A stretch of 64,000 nucleotides of DNA, taken from the NCBI RefSeq assembly GCF_036711975.1, contig NC_091973.1, positions 21,001,179 through 21,065,178 on the forward strand, given 5' to 3'. This DNA comes from Onthophagus taurus. Its lineage: Eukaryota; Arthropoda; Insecta; Coleoptera; Scarabaeidae. Under the pieces are notes generated by a model. That model was not told where the DNA came from, did not search any database, and saw nothing but the letters and a program-made list of their open reading frames with translations. Both the position numbers and the translations under genes were made by a program. Shown here in pieces: positions 56,661 to 64,000 of this stretch. Positions within the stretch are counted from its first letter, which is position 1, and every line of letters begins with the position of its first letter.

Positions 56661-57698
56661 GGACAATTTAAAAAGAGAGTAAAACGAATTTGCGTTACAA
56701 CGTGACTTGACTTTTTTATTTTTTTAATAATAATAAACAACACTTTTTGTATCTCTATGGATTTACAATTTTTGTTAAAAAAGAACTTATTACTATGATT
56801 TATATTTTGATGAATTCATTTATGATTTAATTTATAATTGTGGTGGTTGCCACATATATTCCCTCCCACAACAGGAAATGATAATGGCTATAAAAAGAAA
56901 AGGAGTAACGAAACATTCAGTCTTGAATTGAAAAACGCTGTTTTTATTACCAATATTTCGATTTCCAACAAAGGAAAATAAATATTGGTTCAGCAACAGA
57001 CCATTTGAAATGCATATAAAAAGAAACGCGTCTGTTGACGTATAGTACTGTCAACTGATGTTTATAAAATTAATTTGGTTATTTTAAATTGACAATGTGA
57101 TGAATTTTGGTTAATTAGTTATTCTGATGTATCAACGTAATTGACATTGTCATAATTGTCATGCAACTTATCATTCAAAATGAATGCAGGTTTTAAACGA
57201 TCTATGCTGATGGTATCATGTAAGTTATTACGAAGAATCTTAAAGGTTTTTTCATATTTTTTAATAACCTTATAAGGTGCATCATAACTAAAATTAAGTG
57301 AAGGTCGACGACCTTCGATTCTAACAAAAACATAATTTGAGAAAAGAAATCTTTGATAAATTTCATAATTTAACTCATTATGGCATTCGATCAACACTTC
57401 ACAATCTTAAATCTCGCTTCTTTTGGCCTCACATGTCTAGAAACATTCAATTATGGACAAAAGCTTGTCTAAATTGCCAACAAGCGAAAGTTCATAGACA
57501 TATCAAATCTCCTCCTCAGAACATACCCATTCCGAGAGGTAGATTTGAACATATACATATTGATTTAATTGGTCCTCTTTCCCCATCACTTGGTTGTACT
57601 TACATACTAACCGTTATTGATCGGTTTACTCGATGGCCTGAAGCGTTTACCCTCAAAGATATAACCTCTTCCACCATAGCGACTACATTACAATCGTG
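56655..57698. mobile_element. Rearranged gypsy insertion (gypsy-D) inside BEL-4
   Basis: BEL-4 pol stops at ELIVEHL and resumes at LHPGYRT. In between: an LTR-like part at about 56690-56858 (minus-strand start TGTGGCAACC after the purine-rich GGGAGGGAA), a gypsy pol C-terminus on the minus strand (57345-57119), and a gypsy integrase N-part on the plus strand (57340-57698). The two halves point in opposite directions, so an inversion or two insertions happened. Confidence 0.7.
57119..57345 (-). pseudogene. Gypsy-D pol C-terminus
   Basis: Minus frame NYVFVRIEGRRPSLNFSYDA, then PYKVIKKYEKTFKIL and DTISIDRLKPAFIL. This is the standard end of gypsy integrase (YDGPFKV and SIDRLKPA-type blocks). 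Confidence 0.82.
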
Positions 57699-58476
57699 TT
57701 TACATCCTGGTTACAGAACATTATTTTCTATTGTTGCCAATCAGTTTTGGATAATTTCACCTCGACATGTAATATATAAAGTAATATCTAATTGCGTTAG
57801 ATGTTTCAGAGCCCGTCCTAGGTCCTATTCACCAATGATGGCAGATTTACCGACATTTCGTGTCCAACAGTTGAGAGCATTTACAACGGTGGGTGTTGAC
57901 TATGCTGGCCCATTCATTACCACCACCCACAAGTATAGAGGTGTAAAAACATTCAAATCTTATATCTGCATTTTCGTTTGCGCCTCCACGAAAGCTGTCC
58001 ATTTGGAATTGGTGTCCGAATTGACCAGTGATGCATTTATTGCTGCCTTGCGACGATTCATATCACGCCGAGGAAGTTGCACTACTATATTTTCCGATCG
58101 TGGCACAAACTTCGTCGGAGCCTACAACCAACTGACGAAACTTGCCCAAGATGGCGGCGGTGAACTAGGCATACAATGGCTTTTTAATCCACCTGCTTCG
58201 CCGCATTTCAACGGACTCACCGAAGCGGGCGTTAAATCTGTTAAGACCCATCTACACAGAGTCGTTGGTAAACAAGTTATGACTTACGAAGAGCTTTATA
58301 CTTTGTTGGTACAAATTGAGGCAGTATTAAATTCCCGGCCTCTATGCCCTTTGAGTGCCGATCCAAACGATTTGCAAACCCTAACTCCTGGTCATTTTTT
58401 AGCTCTTTCCCCTCTAAACTCTGAAATTCCTAATGATGAGTGGCAACTGTTGCAAGGAATGCTTCAACACTTCTGA
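57337..58476 (+). pseudogene. Chimeric integrase frame: gypsy N-part joined in frame to BEL-4 integrase
   Basis: 379 codons without a stop. Residues 1 to about 120 are gypsy: HYGIRSTLHNLKSRFFWPHM, CLNCQQAKVH (zinc Cys pair), HIDLIGPLSPSLGCTYILTV, up to SSTIATTLQ. From about 121 it is BEL/Pao: LHPGYRTLFSIVANQFWIIS, a second Cys pair (CVRCFRARPRS), TVGVDYAGPF, SDRGTNFVGAYNQL, SPHFNGLTEAGVKS (third acid) and EAVLNSRPLCPL. It thus has two zinc-like regions and two first-Asp blocks. The usual GGKWEAG Trp region reads NGLTEAG. It likely arose by insertion and loss, not as a working gene; expression is unknown. Confidence 0.82.
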
Positions 58477-58731
58477 AGAAGATGGAGCAATGAATACCTG
58501 CATACTTTGCAACAACGGTGTAAATGGAACGTCCCAATAAAAAATATACAGGCTGGAACCGTAGTATTAATCAGAGATGAAATGAAAACTCCATTACAAT
58601 GGGCCCTTGGACGGATAACACAAAGTCATCCTGGCGCAGACGGTATTGTGCGCGTCGTAACCGTTCGCACTACGCAAGGGTTATTACAACGCCCTGTAAT
58701 AAAACTTTGTCCCCTACCTTCAGAAACTTAA
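58470..58731 (+). pseudogene. BEL-4 C-terminal domain end
   Basis: After a stop at 58474 the sequence goes on in frame as RRWSNEYLHTLQQR, then TVVLIRDEMKTPLQWALGRI and LQRPVIKLCPLP, the DUF5641-type end. No polypurine tract or 3' LTR was found behind it. Confidence 0.8.
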
Positions 58732-58774
58732 AATTTTGTTAATCGCATTTTTACCGTTTTCTTGTTAGTAGTAT

Positions 58775-59216
58775 AGAAACGCCGATTCTAGACCGGAAAT
58801 TGCACCTCCGCACCTCCGTGACGTCATCAATCCAATGTAAAAGGATAGGGAAGGGTACCAACCTAAGGCGGAGGTGAAAAAAAAAATAGGTTGGTATTGG
58901 AAAAGTAACTAGATCTGGTGAATTTTTTAAAAAGTAACGCGCCACCTAGTGGCTGGTAGTGGAACTAAACCATTACCAACCAGGTAGACGGTTACCTTTT
59001 TTAAAAAAGTAACGCGCCACCTAGTGGTTGGTAGTGGAACTAAACCACTACCAACCAGGTTGACTGTTACTTTTTTAAAAATCACCAGGTCTGGTTACCA
59101 ACCTATTTTTTCCCCCAAGCCTTTGGTTGACACCCCTCCCTATCCTTTTACATCGGGCGGATGACGTCACGGAGGTGCGGAGGTGCGACAACTTCCTGTC
59201 TAGAATCGGCGTTTCT
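58775..59216. mobile_element. Palindromic MITE, 442 bp
   Basis: Ends AGAAACGCCGATTCTAGACC and GTCTAGAATCGGCGTTTCT. The likeness of the arms continues through GCACCTCCGTGACGTCATC and TGTAAAAGGATAGGG almost to the centre. The middle has a near-duplicate AAAGTAACGCGCCACCTAGT (58934 and 59008). No gene. Target duplication unclear. Confidence 0.78.
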
Positions 59217-59443
59217 GAAAGATGGCGCGCCTCACAACTCTTGAATGCGCGTGCGCAGGAGCTTGGGAATATTCCGGAAAATAATAATAACACAATTTAA
59301 TTTTTCCCCCCAATCAACCCAATAAAAGTATTAATAAACATTTTAATTACATAATAAATAGTAAAAAAATAATAAAAACCTTAATGTTATGGTACTTTTT
59401 TACAAATTCAATTATATGAGCGGGCTTCGGTTTACCAACATCC

Positions 59444-59446
<3 letters not shown>

Positions 59447-59475
<29 letters not shown>
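59447..59475. repeat. (TTA)n microsatellite
   Basis: About nine TTA units. It may mark the tail of a lost LINE copy. Confidence 0.85.
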
Positions 59476-59638
59476 GCACTATACATTGATCTTGTAACCT
59501 TCTTGATCGATAATACCCTTAGCGAGCCGGGTAAGTAAAAACGTTGAGAAGCAAGCCGCCCCCGCTTCTAACTCCATCACAACGGAAGGTGACGACCATG
59601 CGCAGCTCGACGAAGACGTTTTCCATGAACAATAAATA

Positions 59639-59876
59639 GGGTAAATCCAACTCAACTTCGAATAAATTTTTTCTTTGGTTTAAACTCACAAAGACTGAAA
59701 AAAAAGAAGAAAAAAAAACACAGAGACGACTATGAGACATTGCGCGCGGTTTACGTTTGACGGGTAAATCCAACTCAACTTCGAATAAATTTTTTCTTTG
59801 GTTTAAACTCACAAAGACCGAAAAAAAGAAAAACACAGAGACGACTACGAGACATTCCGCGCGGTTTACGTTTGAC
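59639..59876. repeat. Tandem duplication, unit about 115-123 bp
   Basis: GGGTAAATCCAACTCAACTT starts both units (59639 and 59762), and both end GCGCGGTTTACGTTTGAC. They differ mainly in the length of an A/G-rich run and in a few single bases. Confidence 0.9.
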
Positions 59877-59920
59877 ACGTTCGATTTCTAAAGTAAAACT
59901 GATTATGAGTTACGCGATAC

Positions 59921-60040
59921 AATGCTTTCCTCGCCGGGGGGGGGAGTGTCAACTTACGACAATCGGCGCGGCGCATCACCAAGTAAAGTGTAATGCACCT
60001 CGCCGGCGGAAGTGTCAAATTACAATCGGCGCGGCGCGGC
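59921..60040. repeat. GC-rich direct repeat
   Basis: AATGC...CTCGCCGG, AGTGTCAA, and AATCGGCGCGGCGC occur twice (59921-59974 and 59992-60037). GC-rich against an AT-rich background. No frame of note. Confidence 0.75.
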
Positions 60041-60327
60041 TGCAATAATGCTGAGCAATGGAATAATTGACCTAAATGAAATGCTATACATATATATATA
60101 TATATAATTAATATTAAGAAAGTAAAAAAATAATACAAATTATAAAATTGTTTTAATGCATTTTCATTAACAAAAATGATGTACGTGAAAAAAAAATACA
60201 TTTAAATAAAAGAAGGAAATGGTTTAAATAATACAATTTAATTTTCCCAATTAACCCAATTTAAATATATTGAAACATTTTAAAATACAATCTTGAAAGT
60301 TTATACACAATTAAATATATACAAAAT

Positions 60328-60816
60328 TTAACAATCGGTAAAATTAACAAATATAGTATTTGCATTACGATACACATGCCAATAGTTATAATTGTAATAA
60401 CAATCGTTAATATATTCAAAATCATTAACATTAATATGGTCGTCAATAATTAATTTAGCTGATTCATTATCAGGAAAGTATCCGTTAACTTTTAGGAAAT
60501 CTTTAAATTTTCGATGATCTTCAAAGTCTTCATCACTACCAACATACAGAATATCACCCTTGCGATAAACCCTCCATATGTTATTTTCAAATTCACAAAA
60601 TTGTACAAATTGCGAATCATTTATTTTATCACCATCGATGTCTCGTATGTCTACAAGTACCAAATCGAGCTGGGTAATTTCTTCTGGGAAATCGGTATTT
60701 AAACACTGCTTCAGTTTAAGCCGAAAGTCAGTCCAAGACATTATGACCACGATGTGAACACTTCGATTTTTAAAAGGTAACTGAGGCACATATGATTTAA
60801 ATTTACAATTAAACAT
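60328..60816 (-). CDS. Unknown 162-residue protein next to Polinton polymerase
   Basis: Open frame; the real start is probably the internal ATG at 60741 (MSWTDFRLKLKQ), since the residues before it look unlike the rest. Acidic, no signal peptide or membrane segment. Two similar blocks: NNIWRVYRKGDILYVGSDED and YNYWHVYRNANTIFVNFTD, pattern N-x-x-W-x-VYR...I-x-V, about 70 residues apart. Same strand as the polymerase and about 230 bp downstream, so it is likely an accessory gene of the same Polinton. I recognise no family. It could also be a structural or regulatory gene specific to these elements. Confidence 0.55.
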   Translation of the reverse strand: MFNCKFKSYVPQLPFKNRSVHIVVIMSWTDFRLKLKQCLNTDFPEEITQLDLVLVDIRDIDGDKINDSQFVQFCEFENNIWRVYRKGDILYVGSDEDFEDHRKFKDFLKVNGYFPDNESAKLIIDDHINVNDFEYINDCYYNYNYWHVYRNANTIFVNFTDC

Positions 60817-60894
60817 AATTTTTTAAAAGTCAACTAAATAACAGCAGAATTTAACTTACAACTAAAATGGATTTACATCAAAAATTTAAATAAT

Positions 60895-61017
60895 AAAAAG
60901 GATTTCGATGGAGTAACGTTAACAAATACCTTAGTGGCCGAATTGAACTTACAACATAAAGGGAATAGAAAATTACATTTAAACGCGATTCGCAATTCAA
61001 CCATCGAAATCCTTTTT
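60895..61017. repeat. Perfect 17-bp inverted repeat between the two Polinton genes
   Basis: AAAAAGGATTTCGATGG at 60895-60911 and its exact complement at 61001-61017, 89 bases apart. It lies between the polymerase stop and the 162-residue gene, so it may help end one transcript or mark an excision or repeat boundary. Confidence 0.7.
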
Positions 61018-61049
61018 TTACAATTATATAATCAAAAAATATAAACTAT

Positions 61050-63999
61050 TTATGATAATGGAGTGTTGATACGATAGTGACCCCACGCTAATGTACTCAC
61101 CCCATCATCATTAATATAACGTTTCGAATCACGTGATGAAAGAGCCAATTTATTTTGTAGCATGGTATATATGCTATGCTTTTGACTTCTGAACAAGTAT
61201 TGTTTCATGTAAATATCTCTTTTTGACGTTAAACATTCCAAATAATGTTCAAAGGTAATTTTGCGTTTAACCACAGCCTTCTTTACACCTTTAGCCTTTT
61301 TAGTGATACGGCCGGAACAGACCCTATTAGCGTACAATTTAGAACGTAAACCAATAAATTCTGACATGATTCTACCTGAATTTTCATCTTTCATCAACCC
61401 CAATACCGCTTTATTTTGTAGTGGGATGCTAAACTCATTATCCGGAAGATAATTTGACGTATCGAAGCGTTCTAAATTATCTTTTACGAATGCATACACA
61501 TCATCTGTGGTAATGGACACAGTGAAGCTGTCGGTATCCATGTAGCACAATTGAATGTCAGAACCAAATTTAGGTTTCAAAAAATCATAATAAAATTGGT
61601 ACATAAGTAATTTAGAAATTTCCAAAACTGCAAACCCTACATATAAGGGTTTATCGTAAACCACATGCAGATGTTCCATTTGAATAGCCGAAAATGTTTC
61701 CGTAAAAATTTTTATATTTTTAAAATTTAATTTAGCAATTAGACTACGTGCCCCTAATTTTGGTCTACCCGTTCTCTTACGTATATCTTCCCAACTTGTC
61801 ACTAACCTCACATCGACCCTTTTATCTACATTTTCCATAGTTTTACCGAAAACCGCATTATTCATTAATTTAAAAAAGTCCTTTTCAAAACTATTCTTAG
61901 CAGTTTGACGTAAATGTGTGTTAACGTCGATGTAAGGTTTAAGCCAAGCTGATTGTTTAAAAGATAAAATACGATTAATTTTTCTAACTATAAGACCGTG
62001 AGCGACGGCATGGTTTAAATTTCTATAATGAATTACATAATTTTTCTTATTAAATAAATTTGGAATAAGTCTTTTATCGCTTACGCTTTTAGAGTTTGGC
62101 GGGCATATATTTTCGGCTAGAAATGGTAGGTCGTTATGCAAATCGTGTAATTCGCGCGGATATTCAATATCAACGTCCAATATATACCCGTAATCTGAGG
62201 TATCGGATACGTTTCTAAATTCGAAACTTCCAATTTGGGCCGCATCCAACCAAACAAACTCATTAACGGGCATATATTGAGACATTGCCCATCCATAGAG
62301 GTTATTTGCATCCCAATACATTAAATAATTTGAAGGTAAATCGGTGTTGAAAGTACCATCGGCCATATATTTATTATTTCCCTTAGCGTGACGATGACCG
62401 CAAAACGAGATGCCCCCGCGAATTCCCTTTTTAATGAAATGTACCTGATCTATATCTGTTAAAAGTTCGAGTTTGATCTGCGTGAACTTAAGCATAGCAT
62501 CCCAAGATAAACCTGGCGCTGTATAATAATGGGCAGGGTCTAACCCATAAGTACTAAAACAAACCTCTCGAAACTTTTCAAAGATGTCTGCAAGTAAAAG
62601 TACATCGGTCTTTAGATATAGATCTGAATACTCACGTAAATTTTGACACCCGAATGTACGCCAAACGGTTTGCGCATGATTGTATTCATCTTCACTTATA
62701 CCATCGAAGCTCAGCTTATTCATAAAAGCATCTTTAGAGGGTAATGATGTTTCACCCAATCTATCAATAGAATCAATATACTGATAAGGAAAAATACCCT
62801 TTCTTGTTAACAATTTAAACTGTTCGTGACGTATGAAAAATTTTTTAACGTGGATAAAGTCATCGTCCACAAGATTGCTGGCGAGCGAATCGAGAGAGGA
62901 TGCCATGAACCTAAATGAATCTACAAAGCGCATTTTCATGTAGACGTTTTCAAAATCATCTTTGTGCTGTTTTTTAACGCGATCAACTAAAACGTTTTTA
63001 CTAAAGCTAATGTATTTTTCCTTGTTGTTGGGTAAAACATCGATACCACCCTCCGAATCGATATCAGCTAATTCCTTTACGAATAAGTGTGAATCATACC
63101 CGCTAAAATTGTGAAGAAATATCGGAATGAAATTAGGGAGTTTGAAATTAAGGTTACACGTTGAATGTGCGGCACCTCTAAATCTGCCGGTAATATGACA
63201 ATGGTCGTGAACCTTATTCTGATTAAAACCATCAAACGGTGACTTACAAATATGGCATAACGAAGCCGAATTAAATTTCAATTCCTCTTCAGCGGTTAGA
63301 GGTAGCATTGGTTTAATACATTTTAAATATTCGTTGTAAATAAATTTAACGTCCTCGATTAATTTTGAAACAAAAACTTTACCACAATCGAGGCCCGTAT
63401 ACGTTTCGAATTTATAATATTTAACATCGGATGTTGAAACGATATAATAAGCAAAGCTATACGGCATGTGTATATCTACCGCTTCGGTAAAAGATGTTGA
63501 AGTACTAGGTTCGCAAAACTCTACCGGCTTTAAAATCGATTCAAAATCCGCATATATAACAAAGGGAACGTTTTGAGTATTTTTATAATTATTAAATTGT
63601 AAAATATTTTCAGGCGTATACGAACCTAGAAAGTTTGGCCTTGAGCGCACATTTTTCGATGGTAAAATGGTTTTAATATGATTACAATCATGCAGTTGAT
63701 GATCGTTTAACAACTTTTGTGTGGAAAAGCGTGTTAAACAACCATCGCAAAGGTGTACAGAATGACCGTGGTTGTATACTTGTTTAGAAATCAAACGTGA
63801 TAGATTTACAATTAAAACGTAATGTCCGTGTCCATTTTCATATAAATAAAGTAAATTTATATGGGTATCCCGTCGATTTTTTGTAAAATAAATTGGCCCT
63901 TCCACCACGTATTCTTTGGAAGATTTAACTAGTTCATAAATATTTATACTTAAATTATTTAATTGTTCAATTTTAGGAATGTCTTTTAAATGCACGGGA
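61050..63999 (-). CDS. Polinton/Maverick protein-primed DNA polymerase B (N-terminus outside window)
   Basis: Open frame of more than 980 codons, running off the window edge (no ATG is needed inside, as the first codon seen is GTG). Order: a C2H2-like finger (CDGCLTRFSTQKLLNDHQLH), Exo I (YADFESIL), an endonuclease-VII-like zinc region (CHICKSPF, DHCHITGRFRG), Exo II (HNFSGYDSHLF), Exo III (YLKTDVLLLADIF), Pol A (YWDANNLYGWAMSQ), Pol B (KLMNNAVFGKTMEN) and Pol C (CYMDTDSF). All key acids are present. It would copy the linear element from a protein primer. The relic at 4730-5360 is a relative. It looks functional. Related virus-like elements (adintovirus type) have the same enzyme, so the label Polinton is by family. 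Confidence 0.9.
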   Translation of the reverse strand, partial: PVHLKDIPKIEQLNNLSINIYELVKSSKEYVVEGPIYFTKNRRDTHINLLYLYENGHGHYVLIVNLSRLISKQVYNHGHSVHLCDGCLTRFSTQKLLNDHQLHDCNHIKTILPSKNVRSRPNFLGSYTPENILQFNNYKNTQNVPFVIYADFESILKPVEFCEPSTSTSFTEAVDIHMPYSFAYYIVSTSDVKYYKFETYTGLDCGKVFVSKLIEDVKFIYNEYLKCIKPMLPLTAEEELKFNSASLCHICKSPFDGFNQNKVHDHCHITGRFRGAAHSTCNLNFKLPNFIPIFLHNFSGYDSHLFVKELADIDSEGGIDVLPNNKEKYISFSKNVLVDRVKKQHKDDFENVYMKMRFVDSFRFMASSLDSLASNLVDDDFIHVKKFFIRHEQFKLLTRKGIFPYQYIDSIDRLGETSLPSKDAFMNKLSFDGISEDEYNHAQTVWRTFGCQNLREYSDLYLKTDVLLLADIFEKFREVCFSTYGLDPAHYYTAPGLSWDAMLKFTQIKLELLTDIDQVHFIKKGIRGGISFCGHRHAKGNNKYMADGTFNTDLPSNYLMYWDANNLYGWAMSQYMPVNEFVWLDAAQIGSFEFRNVSDTSDYGYILDVDIEYPRELHDLHNDLPFLAENICPPNSKSVSDKRLIPNLFNKKNYVIHYRNLNHAVAHGLIVRKINRILSFKQSAWLKPYIDVNTHLRQTAKNSFEKDFFKLMNNAVFGKTMENVDKRVDVRLVTSWEDIRKRTGRPKLGARSLIAKLNFKNIKIFTETFSAIQMEHLHVVYDKPLYVGFAVLEISKLLMYQFYYDFLKPKFGSDIQLCYMDTDSFTVSITTDDVYAFVKDNLERFDTSNYLPDNEFSIPLQNKAVLGLMKDENSGRIMSEFIGLRSKLYANRVCSGRITKKAKGVKKAVVKRKITFEHYLECLTSKRDIYMKQYLFRSQKHSIYTMLQNKLALSSRDSKRYINDDGVSTLAWGHYRINTPLS

Positions 64000-64000
64000 A

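Noticed and set aside
59519-59878. 119-codon minus-strand frame with a repeated segment
   Set aside because: It results from reading through the tandem duplication; no start context or family.
1-64000. CRISPR array, operon or bacterial features
   Set aside because: No regularly spaced short repeats. The gene content is eukaryotic transposable elements.

Overview
The window looks like a transposon-dense stretch of an arthropod genome, most likely an insect. It is AT-rich and has no bacterial-type gene packing. Almost every coding stretch belongs to a eukaryotic mobile element: BEL/Pao and Ty3/gypsy LTR retrotransposons, Jockey/CR1-like and R1-like non-LTR retrotransposons, a Penelope-like remnant, PIF/Harbinger, a CACTA-like transposase and Polinton/Maverick DNA polymerase. 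I found no convincing host gene, tRNA, rRNA or CRISPR. I cannot name the species from sequence alone.

Layout, 0-20.6 kb: a broken BEL/Pao element (BEL-1) with its 3' LTR (2-4.06 kb); an internally deleted Polinton polymerase relic (4.7-5.4 kb, minus); a frameshifted R1-type ORF1 (5.4-7.0 kb, minus); a decayed PIF/Harbinger element with a transposase (plus) and a MADF-BESS partner gene (minus) (8.3-9.8 kb); a short LTR-like unit (10.5-11.2 kb); a decayed R1-type element (11.2-13.0 kb, minus); a Jockey/CR1-like element interrupted by a 314-bp insertion (13.2-15.35 kb); gypsy and Penelope fragments (16.2-17.6 kb, minus); and a non-LTR RT gene (17.6-20.1 kb, minus).

20.6-36 kb: BEL-2 (20647-25944, minus) is the youngest-looking element. 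Its two 339-bp LTRs read identical, it has a 5-bp target duplication, and its gag-pol frame is open but has lost the integrase in frame. Then come a CACTA-like transposase ORF (26.8-27.9 kb), BEL-3 (28.1-33.9 kb, plus) and a gypsy fragment (gypsy-A) whose LTR carries a long palindromic element with CAGGGTG ends.

36-60 kb: an old gypsy element (gypsy-B, about 36.0-45.0 kb, minus) carries a non-LTR element in its pol gene and two nested palindromic elements of one family in its 5' LTR. Next are a both-ends-truncated non-LTR copy (45.5-47.2 kb) and a long-inverted-repeat element with hammerhead-like motifs (47.27-52.81 kb), split by a nearly complete non-LTR element with a PHD-like ORF1 and an EN-RT ORF2. 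Two gypsy relics, a MITE, and BEL-4 (55.1-58.7 kb) follow. BEL-4 is split by a rearranged gypsy insert, which creates a chimeric integrase reading frame. A palindromic MITE and short GC-rich repeats follow.

60-64 kb: a Polinton-type module on the minus strand, with a long protein-primed family B DNA polymerase running off the window edge and a 162-residue gene I do not recognise. The genes do not form one pathway. The window is a record of nested insertions, from decayed gypsy copies to one apparently very recent BEL insertion.
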